Positions 1 through 8,357 of a stretch of DNA of 64,000 nucleotides are shown piece after piece. The notes below the pieces were generated by a model. It searched no databases, was not told the DNA's origin, and worked only from the letters and a program-made list of their open reading frames with translations. The stretch is from Arthrobacter sp. FB24. Lineage in GTDB: Bacteria > Actinomycetota > Actinomycetes > Actinomycetales > Micrococcaceae. The DNA is taken from contig NC_008541.1 in the NCBI RefSeq assembly GCF_000196235.1, positions 3,906,001-3,970,000 of the forward strand. Reading direction: 5' to 3'. How positions within the stretch are numbered: the first letter of the stretch is position 1; every line of letters starts with the position of its first letter. The position numbers and the translations under genes are program-made.

Positions 1-108
1 AAGCTGACCAACAACAGCAAGCTTGAGACCGAGGGCAAGATTGATCAGGGCACGGCAGATGCGAAGCACGCAGCCGAGGACGTCAAGGACACCATCAACG
101 ACAAGTAG
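1..108 (+). CDS. CsbD-like stress protein, C-terminal end only
   Basis: The reading frame is open from the first base and stops with TAG at 106-108, leaving the last 35 residues. They are strongly hydrophilic, rich in Lys, Asp, Glu and Ala, with the pattern EGKIDQGTADAK followed by a helical AAEDVKDTIND tail and no cysteine or hydrophobic stretch. This fits the small (60-70 residue) CsbD family, general-stress proteins of unknown biochemical role. The start lies outside the window. A hairpin follows directly. The family call is inferred from composition and pattern, so it is moderate. Confidence 0.6.
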   Translation, partial: KLTNNSKLETEGKIDQGTADAKHAAEDVKDTINDK

Positions 109-118
109 TCGTTACCCG

Positions 119-157
119 ATGGCCGGGGCGCGGAACCTTCCGTGTCCCGGCCATTTG
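119..157 (+). terminator. Intrinsic terminator after the CsbD-like gene
   Basis: ATGGCCGGG (119-127) pairs with CCCGGCCAT (146-154), and inside the loop CGGAA pairs with TTCCG, making a nearly continuous stem. A short TTT run follows at 154-156. It begins 11 bases after the stop codon. Confidence 0.7.
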
Positions 158-291
158 GTGTCCGGGACACGGCTTGCCGGGACCTTCGCCCCTTCCATTT
201 GAGGGCGTCCGCGACCAGTCTTGTCACATGGCAGCCTGCCCCGGGGGGAACCGACAACGGCGGGCAATGATCGGTACAGGCGGCGACAGCC

Positions 292-1239
292 ATGGACGAG
301 CCAGTGGTGCATATCAGCGGTTTCCGGATGGACTTCGCGGACACCACCGTGGTCCGCGACCTGTCCTTCGATGTCCGGGCCGGCGAGACGTTCGGGTTCC
401 TGGGCAGCAACGGCTCGGGCAAGACCACCACCATCCGCGCCCTCCTGGGCCTCTACGAACCCACGGCCGGGGTCCTCCACATCAACGGCCGGCCCTTCAA
501 ACCCGAGCACGGCAGCAGGCTGGGCTATCTTCCGGAGGAACGCGGGCTCTACAAGAAGGAAAAGGTCATGGACGTCATGACCTACTTCGGCCGGCTCAAG
601 GGAATGGACCGGCATTCGGCGCGGCAGTGGTCCCTGGCCTACCTCGACCGGGTGGACCTGGCCGGCAAGGCCGCCACCCAGGTGGACAAGCTCTCCAGCG
701 GCGAGCAGCAAAAAGTCCAGCTCGGCGTCACCATCATGAACCGTCCGGAGCTCCTCATCCTCGATGAGCCCACCAAGGGCTTCGACCCCGTGAACCGCCG
801 GCTGCTGATGGACATCATCGGGGAACAGAAGAACGACGGCGCCACGGTGGTCATGGTGACCCACCAGATGGAGGAGGTGGAGCGGCTTTGCGACCGCATC
901 ATCCTCCTGAAAGACGGCACGTCCGAGGCCTACGGCACCATCGATGAGGTGCAGAACAAATACGGCGGCCGGATCGTCCGTATCCGGCATGCCGGGCCCA
1001 TACCTCCTTCACCCCATTACGAGGTGACGCTGGAGGAGACCAACTATGCGGAGCTCTCCATCACGGACGACAGCGACGAAGCGGCCATCCTGCGGGAACT
1101 CATGGACGCCGGCCTGGTCATCCGCAGCTTCACCACCACCAAAATCTCGATGGAGGACATCTTCATCCGCGTGTACGGGGACCGCACCCAGCCGCCGTCG
1201 TCCGTTCCCGGGCGCGCAGCCGCAGAGCGGGGTGCCTAG
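292..1239 (+). CDS. ABC transporter ATP-binding protein (NatA type)
   Basis: This is the nucleotide-binding subunit of an ABC exporter. Visible motifs are Walker A GSNGSGKTT (about 38-46), the NatA-style GYLPEERGLY segment (about 78-87), the signature LSSGEQQKVQ (134-143), Walker B LLILDEP (154-160) and switch His191. The protein is 315 residues, longer than a bare ATPase domain (about 230), with the C-terminal extension typical of NatA-like subunits. The permease gene starts 2 bases after its stop, so the two are one operon. NatA/NatB systems export Na+ or, in many actinobacteria, drugs or antimicrobial compounds; the substrate here cannot be read from sequence. Confidence 0.9.
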   Translation: MDEPVVHISGFRMDFADTTVVRDLSFDVRAGETFGFLGSNGSGKTTTIRALLGLYEPTAGVLHINGRPFKPEHGSRLGYLPEERGLYKKEKVMDVMTYFGRLKGMDRHSARQWSLAYLDRVDLAGKAATQVDKLSSGEQQKVQLGVTIMNRPELLILDEPTKGFDPVNRRLLMDIIGEQKNDGATVVMVTHQMEEVERLCDRIILLKDGTSEAYGTIDEVQNKYGGRIVRIRHAGPIPPSPHYEVTLEETNYAELSITDDSDEAAILRELMDAGLVIRSFTTTKISMEDIFIRVYGDRTQPPSSVPGRAAAERGA

Positions 1240-1241
1240 CC

Positions 1242-2534
1242 ATGGCACAGCACAACCTTGGAACGGTCATCAGCTTCGAATTCGTGCGCACCGTCACCAA
1301 GGTGCGCTTCTGGATCGGCACGCTGTCCGTGCCCGTCATCATGGCGGTGGTGTTCGGGATGATCTTCCTCAGCAACACCAGCACCAGCACTGCCGCCGAG
1401 GCCCAGAAGAACGCCCAGTTCAGCATCTCCTACCTGGACGCCTCCGGCCTCATCACACCCGCCGACGCGGCCGCATTCGGCGCCGTTCCCGCGGCCTCGT
1501 CCGACGCCGGGATCCGGGCCGTGCAGTCCGGCGCCGTCGATGCCTACTTCGAGTTCCCCGCGCACCCCGAGACCACTGCGGTGAAGGCGTACGGCGCGGA
1601 CCGGGGACTGTTCGAGAACGGCAAGTACGCCGCCGTCGCGCAGGCCATGCTGGCCCGCGCTGTGGCAGTCAAAATCGGCTCGCCCCAACTGTCCAGCCTT
1701 GCGTCGGGGTCGGCGCAGGTGGACACCGTCACCTACCAGGGGTCCGAGGTGTCCGGCGGCATGAATTCCGTGATCCCGCCGATGGCATTCCTGGTGGTTT
1801 TCTACGGACTGGTGGTGCTCCTTGCCGGGCAGATGCTGAACTCCACCCTGGAGGAGAAGGAGAACAGGGTCACCGAAATGATCCTGACAACGCTCAAGCC
1901 CACCACCCTCATCACCGGAAAGGTGCTGGCCCTGTTCATGGTGGGCCTGGTGCAGGTGGCCGTTTTCGCGTCCCCCATCCTGATCGGCGCCCTTTTCTAT
2001 CGTGACGCCATGCGCATCCCCGAGTTTGACGCGTCGCAGCTCGTCTTCGACCCCCTGCGCATGACCGTCGGCCTGCTCATCCTCGTGGGCGGCTTCGCCC
2101 TGTTCACCACCACCCTGGTGGCCATCGGCGCCGTGATGCCCACCGCCAAGGAAGCCGGGAACTTCATGGGCGTGATGATCGCCCTGATCTTTATTCCGTT
2201 CTACTCCGTCAGCCTGGTGGTCTCCGAGCCGCACTCCCCGATCGTGCAGGTGTTCACCTACTTCCCGTTCTCCGCCCCGGTTACCGCGCTGCTACGGAAC
2301 GCCTTCGGCTCACTGAACATCGTGGAGGCAGCCGTCGTGATCGCCGTCCTCTACATCGGGGCCGCCCTGATGCTCCGGATGGCCGTGCGGCTCTTCCAAT
2401 ACGGGTCCATCTCCTACACCTCGAAGGTCAGCATCAGGACCGCCCTCAAAGCTGGATCCCGGCATGCCGTGGCCGGCCCCGCGAAGCACCCGTCAGAGAC
2501 GCACCCGTCAGAGACGCACGCGGCGGAGCAGTAG
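1242..2534 (+). CDS. ABC transporter permease (NatB / ABC-2 type)
   Basis: The 430-residue protein has one N-terminal membrane segment (about 20-45), a large extracytoplasmic domain of about 130 residues, and then five or six hydrophobic segments in the C-terminal half, the standard layout of NatB-type ABC-2 permeases. The motif LEEKENRVTEMILTT after the second membrane segment is characteristic of this family and probably contacts the ATPase. It is translated directly behind the ATPase gene. The C-terminus is odd: a perfect 15-bp tandem duplication makes the tail HPSETHPSETHAAEQ. Confidence 0.88.
   Translation: MAQHNLGTVISFEFVRTVTKVRFWIGTLSVPVIMAVVFGMIFLSNTSTSTAAEAQKNAQFSISYLDASGLITPADAAAFGAVPAASSDAGIRAVQSGAVDAYFEFPAHPETTAVKAYGADRGLFENGKYAAVAQAMLARAVAVKIGSPQLSSLASGSAQVDTVTYQGSEVSGGMNSVIPPMAFLVVFYGLVVLLAGQMLNSTLEEKENRVTEMILTTLKPTTLITGKVLALFMVGLVQVAVFASPILIGALFYRDAMRIPEFDASQLVFDPLRMTVGLLILVGGFALFTTTLVAIGAVMPTAKEAGNFMGVMIALIFIPFYSVSLVVSEPHSPIVQVFTYFPFSAPVTALLRNAFGSLNIVEAAVVIAVLYIGAALMLRMAVRLFQYGSISYTSKVSIRTALKAGSRHAVAGPAKHPSETHPSETHAAEQ
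2486..2515 (+). repeat. 15-bp perfect tandem duplication inside the permease 3' end
   Basis: GCACCCGTCAGAGAC occurs twice head to tail (2486-2500 and 2501-2515). It is in frame and encodes two HPSET units in the cytoplasmic tail of the ABC permease. Confidence 0.9.
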
Positions 2535-2561
2535 GCGGCGGAAAGGGGCGGGAGGCAGACC

Positions 2562-3545
2562 ATGCGCCTGATATTCCTGGGTGACGTGATGCTGGGCCGC
2601 CTGGTGAACCGGCAGCTCAGGACCGTCCCGCCTGCCTTCCCCTGGGGCGATACCCTCCCCGTCCTGGCACAGGGGGACATCCGGTTCGCCAACCTCGAAT
2701 GCGTCCTGGCCGACGGCGGGACGCCGCAACCGGGGAAAGTGTTCCATTTCCGCTCGGACGCCCGCAACGCGGCCGTCCTGGCCGCGGCGGGCATCGACGC
2801 CGTATCGCTTGCCAACAACCATGTGCTCGACTACGGGGCGGACGCCTTCCGGGAGACGCTGCCGGCGCTGGAACGCAGCGGAATCCTGCACGCCGGCGCG
2901 GGGCCGGACCTGGAGGCCGCGCAAAGGCCGGCGATCAGGCGGGCGGGTCCGGCCGCCGTCGGGCTCATCGCCTTCACGGACAACCAGCCGGACTGGGAGG
3001 CGGGTCCGGACCGCCCCGGGGTGTATTACGTGCCGGTGGCCGGGCGGCAGCAGGACGACAGAAGGGTCCATGACCTGCTGGCGCTGGTCCGCCGCACCAA
3101 GGCCAGGGCCGATCTGCTGGTGGTTTCGGCGCACTGGGGCGGCAACTGGGGAGCCGATGTGCCCTCCGGCCACCGGGACCTGGGACGGGCGCTGGTGGAT
3201 GCCGGGGCCGACGTCGTGTTCGGACATTCGGCGCATATCTTCCGCGGCGTGGAACTCTACCGCGGCCGGCCCCTCATCTACAGCGCCGGCGACTTCATTG
3301 ACGACTATGCCGTGGACCCCGGCGAGCGCAACGACCAGTCGTTCATCTTCTGCATGGAAACCGCAGGGATCTCGCCTGCCCGGCTGCAGCTCCATCCAAC
3401 GGTCATCGCCGGGTTCCAGGCGCAACTGGCCGGTAGGGGCGCACGCCACATCGCCATGCGGATGAAGGGACTCTGCGCGCAGCTGGGAACGCAGAGCCGA
3501 TGGATCGACGAATCGAACGTGCTGGAAATACCGGTGGACAGTTAG
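2562..3545 (+). CDS. CapA/PgsA-like metallophosphoesterase-fold protein
   Basis: Belongs to the CapA (PGA_cap) family named for poly-gamma-glutamate capsule synthesis. Motifs in order are GDVMLGR at residues 7-13, a FANLEC segment, LANNHVLDYG, SAHWGG and GHSAHIFRGVELY near the C-terminus, which together form the predicted metal-binding site. At 327 residues it holds only the catalytic domain, with no signal peptide or membrane anchor at the N-terminus, unlike B. subtilis PgsA/CapA. No other capsule genes are nearby, so a capsule role is doubtful. A GGGAGG ribosome site precedes the ATG, and the gene follows the ABC permease by 27 bases. Confidence 0.8.
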   Translation: MRLIFLGDVMLGRLVNRQLRTVPPAFPWGDTLPVLAQGDIRFANLECVLADGGTPQPGKVFHFRSDARNAAVLAAAGIDAVSLANNHVLDYGADAFRETLPALERSGILHAGAGPDLEAAQRPAIRRAGPAAVGLIAFTDNQPDWEAGPDRPGVYYVPVAGRQQDDRRVHDLLALVRRTKARADLLVVSAHWGGNWGADVPSGHRDLGRALVDAGADVVFGHSAHIFRGVELYRGRPLIYSAGDFIDDYAVDPGERNDQSFIFCMETAGISPARLQLHPTVIAGFQAQLAGRGARHIAMRMKGLCAQLGTQSRWIDESNVLEIPVDS

Positions 3546-3748
3546 TCCCGTTTGTCCCGATCGGTGAATTCCTCATCGAGGTCGTAGTGCCTGAATTCGG
3601 TCTCCGGATTCGGTTCGCCCTCGGCCACGTATTCATAGTCCAGTTGGCGCTGGACCTGGCTGTCGAGGATCTGAAGATCCTTGTCCTCGACTTTGGTGAG
3701 GTCTTCCGGAAACTCGTCTTCCGGGGTGAGATGCAGCTTCTCGGTCAT
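3542..3748 (-). CDS. Small acidic hypothetical protein
   Basis: A 68-residue, highly charged protein (many Glu and Asp, clusters LTPEDEFPEDL and YDLDEEFTDRD) without cysteine or hydrophobic segments. An AGAGAGG ribosome site lies 7 bases before the ATG, and its codon use looks like real actinobacterial coding DNA. It converges on the CapA-like gene and the two stop codons overlap by 4 bases. I do not recognise a family. Confidence 0.65.
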   Translation of the reverse strand: MTEKLHLTPEDEFPEDLTKVEDKDLQILDSQVQRQLDYEYVAEGEPNPETEFRHYDLDEEFTDRDKRD

Positions 3749-3821
3749 TTAGTGCCTCTCTTGGCCAGGAACTGGGTGCTGTTCTGGCAGCATCCTGGCA
3801 GTCCCCAGAATATCCGCACCT

Positions 3822-3889
3822 GGCGGCGGACGGAAGTCTGGCCGGCGCACGACTAGGCGGCGGACGGAAGTCTGGCCGGCGCACGACTA
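3822..3889. repeat. 34-bp perfect tandem duplication at a gene end
   Basis: Bases 3822-3855 and 3856-3889 are identical 34-mers joined head to tail. The right-hand copy holds the stop codon and last 33 bases of the 245-residue membrane protein gene; the left copy is therefore a displaced duplicate of that gene end. This looks like a recent replication-slippage event. Confidence 0.92.
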
Positions 3890-4624
3890 GCCGGCGGAGG
3901 ACCGGGCCCGGGTCTTTCCGTGTTCCTCCCTCCGCCATGCCGAGGCGAAGAGCCCGCCGGTCCATCCGAGGACCAGCACAATGCCGGCCAGGGTGGGCAG
4001 GGTATTGGACACCGAGAAGCCCTCGGCGCCGATGATCCAGCCCTGGGCCAGGTAGGCCGCACCGGAGAGCACCATCAGGTACCCGATGACTCGGGAGATC
4101 CTGTGCGTGGCGGCGACTGAGATGCCGACGAGGATGAGCGCCGCTCCCAACATGAAGCTCTGGTAGCTCCGGACTCCCCACTCAAGCCACCGGATGTCCT
4201 CCGCGGCCGCGAAGCGCAGGGCTTTCTCCCCCTCGGCAGCGCCTGCCCAGGCATCCACGGCATGTTTGAGGGCCACGCCGTCCACGCCCTGCAGGACGCC
4301 GTAGAGCGCCAATGCTGCGACGGCTGCCGCAGCTCCCAGCCGGACTGTCCAGGCCGCCCGCCCGTGCCGCACGTTGAGGGCGTAGGCCAGCACCAGCAGT
4401 CCGCAGAGGATCAGCGCCATGCCGAGGAACTGCCCGAGGTGGACCGCAATCCAGATGTCACTGGCCGCATATTCGGCGAACGTCGCGGGGTGGTCGTTGG
4501 CGCTGGCCGCATCCGGGTGCTGGAGTCCGGACAGCAGCGACACAAGGACGCCGGCGAAGAGCAGCGTGGCGGACAGCCGCAGCTCGGGTCGGCGCAGCAC
4601 GCCGTCGTCCGGGGAATCGTCCAT
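3887..4624 (-). CDS. Hypothetical multi-pass membrane protein
   Basis: A 245-residue integral membrane protein with about six hydrophobic segments (near residues 17-35, 58-82, 93-112, 155-172, 178-196 and 206-226). There are short charged N- and C-termini and no recognisable catalytic motif. It lies 29 bases downstream of the CPBP protease gene on the same strand and is probably cotranscribed with it. Its stop codon lies in the second copy of a 34-bp tandem duplication. Function unknown. Confidence 0.7.
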   Translation of the reverse strand: MDDSPDDGVLRRPELRLSATLLFAGVLVSLLSGLQHPDAASANDHPATFAEYAASDIWIAVHLGQFLGMALILCGLLVLAYALNVRHGRAAWTVRLGAAAAVAALALYGVLQGVDGVALKHAVDAWAGAAEGEKALRFAAAEDIRWLEWGVRSYQSFMLGAALILVGISVAATHRISRVIGYLMVLSGAAYLAQGWIIGAEGFSVSNTLPTLAGIVLVLGWTGGLFASAWRREEHGKTRARSSAG

Positions 4625-4653
4625 GGCACTTGGTCCCTTCCGTCAGATCGCAG

Positions 4654-5532
4654 TTAGGGGTTTGCGGCCCGGAGCGGCCGGATCCGCCGCCGGCGCAGGG
4701 CATGTCCGCTGCTGCCCTGGCCGGTGGTCCGGGACCTCACGGCGAGGTACGCCGCGACCGCCGCTGTCAGCACCACCACCGCCGGGATGAACTGCCACCA
4801 GTCCACCGTGTCCATGCCTTGGGACGCATTCATGGACCCGTGCAGGAGTCCGAGAACCAGGATGCTTCCGCCGGTTCCAACAAAGACCATACCCAGTAGG
4901 TAACGCGCTATGGCGGCGAAGCCGAAAAGGACGGCCCACGAGAGGGCAACGTCCGCCCAGGGCGTGGCGGCGAACCCGCGCTGCGCGAAAGCCTGGGGCA
5001 GATGGATCAGAGCGAACGGTACGGCCGTCAGCAGGGAGCCTGCGAGCACGCCCTTCCGGTCCATCAACCGCCGCTGAACCACTCCCGCCCAGGCCAGTTC
5101 CTCCCAGACGTTGCCCAGCAGGGCGCCGATCACCACGGCCTTCAGCAGATACAGCCCTGCGGTTGACGCCCACGTGCTGCCGGGCTCGCGGAGGGTACCG
5201 GTCACGACGGCGGTCAGCAGCGTCAGGACCGGCAGCGCCAGCAACGCGATGACGTACCAGCCGGCAGCCACGCGCCAACGGACAACCCCGGCGAAGAGTC
5301 GCCTGACGCCGGCGCGGCCTTCGGCCGCCGCCGTCACGAGGACCGCGGTCCCCAGCAGGACCAGCAGTTCCACCAGGAGTCCGGGAGTGATGTCCTGCAG
5401 CAGGACGATGGCCAGGGCCTGCGCCAGCCAGGCCAACGGGATGGCGAGGATCAGGAAAGCGGCAACAGGGTGCGCGGCTATCCGGGAGCGGATGCTTCCC
5501 GCGGACTCCGGTGCATGCGATTCACCACTCAT
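4654..5532 (-). CDS. CPBP family intramembrane glutamic protease (Abi/CAAX type)
   Basis: A 292-residue membrane protein with about eight hydrophobic segments. The CPBP signature is visible: motif 1 WEELAWAGVVQRR (EExxxxR type), motif 2 FALIHLPQ and motif 3 LLHGSMNAS, which supply the catalytic Glu and His residues inside the membrane. Family members (Rce1-like in eukaryotes) cleave prenylated or other membrane substrates, and bacterial ones are often linked to bacteriocin self-immunity; the substrate here is unknown. A GAGG ribosome site precedes the ATG. It leads a probable two-gene operon with the downstream membrane protein. Confidence 0.85.
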   Translation of the reverse strand: MSGESHAPESAGSIRSRIAAHPVAAFLILAIPLAWLAQALAIVLLQDITPGLLVELLVLLGTAVLVTAAAEGRAGVRRLFAGVVRWRVAAGWYVIALLALPVLTLLTAVVTGTLREPGSTWASTAGLYLLKAVVIGALLGNVWEELAWAGVVQRRLMDRKGVLAGSLLTAVPFALIHLPQAFAQRGFAATPWADVALSWAVLFGFAAIARYLLGMVFVGTGGSILVLGLLHGSMNASQGMDTVDWWQFIPAVVVLTAAVAAYLAVRSRTTGQGSSGHALRRRRIRPLRAANP

Positions 5533-5632
5533 GATGCGCCTCGGATCCAGGCCAAATCACCAGATGCTATCAGCTGCAGAGTACGCCGGTTGCAGCGCTG
5601 AATCCATGGTCTCCCGTGCGGGCGCCCGCCCG

Positions 5633-8296
5633 TCAGCGACCATGGGTGGTCCTGGCCTTCCGCTTCCGCCCGCCGCGGACCAGCTGTCCGCGCAGGGGGC
5701 GGGCTACCGGGGTGCTGAAACGGGCCGCGCGGCGGGAAATATGGTGCGTGGACCGCCGTCGCGGAATGACGGCCGGCCGGACCGGAGGCTGCTGGGCTGT
5801 GCGGGCAAAGAACCAGCTCTTGGCGAATTCGACCATGACCAGGTACACCACCGTCATGCCAAGCAGCGCCAGGAAGAAAGGCGTGGGCAGCGGGTCGAAC
5901 CCCAAAACACCGGCCAGCGGAGACAGCGGGAGGAAGATACCCAGTGCCACCACGCCAAGGGATGCGCCCAGCAGGCCGGCCGAGGGCCTGCTCCGCAGGA
6001 AAGGAACCCGCCGGGTGCGGATGGCAAAAATGATCAGTGTTTGCGTGGCGATCGATTCGATGAACCAGCCCGCCCGGAATTCGCCGGGCACCGCGTTGAA
6101 CGCGAACAGCATCAGGGCGAAGGTGGCGAAATCGAACACGGAGCTGATGGGGCCGAAGAGGAGCATAAAACGCCGGATGAAGCCGATGTTCCAGTGCGAC
6201 GGGGCCAGCAGCTGTTCCTTGTCCACGCGGTCGCCCGGGATCGCCAGCTGGCCGGTGTCGTAGAGCAGGTTGTTCAGCAGGATCTGCCCGGGCAGCATCG
6301 GCAGGAAGCTCAGGAAGACGGAGGCCGTGGCGGCACTGAACATGTTGCCGAAGTTACTCGAGGTTCCCATCAGCACGTACTTGATGGTGTTGGCGAAAAT
6401 CCTCCGCCCTTCCATCACCCCCTCCGCCAGCACGCCCAGGTCTTTGTCCAGCAGGACAACGTCGGCGGCATCCTTGGCCACATCCGTGGCGCTGTCCACG
6501 GAGATGCCGATGTCCGCCGCGTGCAGGGCCAGCGCGTCATTGACGCCGTCGCCCATGAACCCGACGGACCCCCCGCTTTGGCGCAGCAGGCGGATGATCC
6601 GGGCCTTCTGCTCCGGCGAGACACGAGCGAAGATGCTGGCCTCGCGGGCCGCCGCGGCCAGTTCTGAGTCCGAGAGGGCTTCCACCTCGGCGCCGGTGAG
6701 CGTGCCGCCGGAGAGCACCCCGAGCTCGTCACAGACCTTCTCGGCAACCTTGGCGTTGTCCCCGGTGGCGATCTTAACCGTGATGCCGAGCGTTTCAAGC
6801 TGGTCCAGTGAAGCCCTGGCGTTTGCTTTGGGCCGGTCCAGGAAGACCAGCAGCCCCTCCAGGACCAGGTCCTTCTCGTCGGGGGGTTCAATCGACGTCA
6901 TTCCGCCGGCGGCCCGGCTGGCGACGGCCACCACGCGGGATCCCGCGTTGAACTGTTCGTCCAGCATCGCCTGCACGCCTGCCGGGGTGTCCACGCAGAG
7001 CGCCAGGACATCTTCCGGCGAGCCCTTGGTGACCAGCCGCGCCGCTGCGCCGTCCTCGCTGACCAGCACGCTGGTCCGGCGGCGCAGGTGGTCAAAATCA
7101 ATGACGTCGAGCCGTTCGTAGCGGTCCGGCTGGAATCCGGCCGCGTCGGCGGAGGCCCAGAGCGCCATGTCCAGCGGGTTTAGTCCCACCGTGGACACCT
7201 TCGCTTCCGTGTACTCCGCTTCCGTGGCGAGAAGTCCCAGCGTCAACAGGGCGCCCGGGGATACGCCGTCCCTGGCGGGCAACGCTGCAGTGAAGCTGAT
7301 CCTGCCTTCGGTGAGCGTGCCGGTCTTATCCGTGACCAGCACGTCCATGTCCCCGAGGTCCTCAATGCACACCAGCCGCTTGACCAGCACTTTGCGTTTG
7401 GCCAGCTGGCGGGTACCCGTGGCCAGGCTGGTGCTCACGACGGCCGGCAACAGCTGCGGGGTGATTCCGACGGCGATGGCCAGCGAGAACAGCAGGGATT
7501 CAATGACAGGCCGCTGCAACAGGAGGTTGGCGATGAAGATCAGCGAGGTGAGAACAATGGCCACCTGCAGCAGCAGGTAGGAGAAACGCTTCAGGCCGAG
7601 CTGGAACTCGGTCTGCGGCTGCCGCTCACCGAGCCCCAGGGCGATCCTTCCGAATTCGGCCCGCCCGCCCGTGGCCACCACCACCCCTGTGCAGCTCCCC
7701 GATTGGACCACGGTCCCCATGAACAGGCAGGACGTCAGGTCCGCGAGCGCAACGGCACCGGTGACTGGTGCAGGGTCTTTGCTGACGGGCAGGGATTCGC
7801 CGGTCAGGATGCTTTCGTCGCAGAGCAGGTCTTTGGCCGTCAGCAACCTGATGTCAGCCGGGATGATCGCACCGATGGCCAGATGCACGACGTCGCCGGG
7901 CACCAGCGTGGTGACGCCGACTTCGTCCATGGTCCCGTCGCGGAGAACCGCCGCCAGGTGGGTGACGCGGGAGTGCAGCGCCTCGGCGGCGCGTTCGGCC
8001 CGGAACTCGTTGGTAAAGCCCAGACCGACGCTGACAAGCAGGATCACACCGATCACGATGGAGTTTGTGGCATCCCCCAGGAAGAGCGACAGCCCGGCAG
8101 TGATGGCGAGAAGGATCAGGATGGGGCTGCCTAGTTGCCGCCCCAGCACAGACCATCCGCTGGCTTGATGCGTCCGCACGGCGTTGGGGCCCACGGCAGC
8201 CAGCCGTTTGGCGGCTTCCCCGCTGGCCAGCCCCCCGCTGCCGGATTCCAACTGGTCCAGGACCTCTTCCACGGGAAGCTGCGCGGCGTGCGCCAT
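5633..8296 (-). CDS. mgtA: Magnesium-translocating P-type ATPase (MgtA/MgtB family)
   Basis: An 887-residue P3B-type ATPase that imports Mg2+ into the cytoplasm. With the ATG at 8296 as residue 1 the actuator motif TGES is at 165-168, the phosphorylated Asp323 lies in DKTGTLTEG, and the hinge GDGVND follows in the P domain. About ten membrane segments are arranged 4 + 6 as in MgtA. Length matches the family (about 900). The start is uncertain: in-frame GTG codons at 8302 and 8356 would add 2 or 20 residues, and none has a strong ribosome site. The C-terminus carries an unusual Arg/Lys-rich tail of about 50 residues. The gene follows the subtilase gene closely on the same strand. No M-box-like leader is visible. 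Confidence 0.9.
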   Translation of the reverse strand: MAHAAQLPVEEVLDQLESGSGGLASGEAAKRLAAVGPNAVRTHQASGWSVLGRQLGSPILILLAITAGLSLFLGDATNSIVIGVILLVSVGLGFTNEFRAERAAEALHSRVTHLAAVLRDGTMDEVGVTTLVPGDVVHLAIGAIIPADIRLLTAKDLLCDESILTGESLPVSKDPAPVTGAVALADLTSCLFMGTVVQSGSCTGVVVATGGRAEFGRIALGLGERQPQTEFQLGLKRFSYLLLQVAIVLTSLIFIANLLLQRPVIESLLFSLAIAVGITPQLLPAVVSTSLATGTRQLAKRKVLVKRLVCIEDLGDMDVLVTDKTGTLTEGRISFTAALPARDGVSPGALLTLGLLATEAEYTEAKVSTVGLNPLDMALWASADAAGFQPDRYERLDVIDFDHLRRRTSVLVSEDGAAARLVTKGSPEDVLALCVDTPAGVQAMLDEQFNAGSRVVAVASRAAGGMTSIEPPDEKDLVLEGLLVFLDRPKANARASLDQLETLGITVKIATGDNAKVAEKVCDELGVLSGGTLTGAEVEALSDSELAAAAREASIFARVSPEQKARIIRLLRQSGGSVGFMGDGVNDALALHAADIGISVDSATDVAKDAADVVLLDKDLGVLAEGVMEGRRIFANTIKYVLMGTSSNFGNMFSAATASVFLSFLPMLPGQILLNNLLYDTGQLAIPGDRVDKEQLLAPSHWNIGFIRRFMLLFGPISSVFDFATFALMLFAFNAVPGEFRAGWFIESIATQTLIIFAIRTRRVPFLRSRPSAGLLGASLGVVALGIFLPLSPLAGVLGFDPLPTPFFLALLGMTVVYLVMVEFAKSWFFARTAQQPPVRPAVIPRRRSTHHISRRAARFSTPVARPLRGQLVRGGRKRKARTTHGR

Positions 8297-8357
8297 CGTC
8301 ACTTTCCCGGGTAACTGCTCCTGGACGTGGGAGTCCGGCACGTGGAGTTCCGGCACG

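Noticed and set aside
5533..8357. M-box or other Mg2+ riboswitch before mgtA
   Set aside because: The space between the subtilase stop and the mgtA start is too short (about 60 bases) and shows no such structure.
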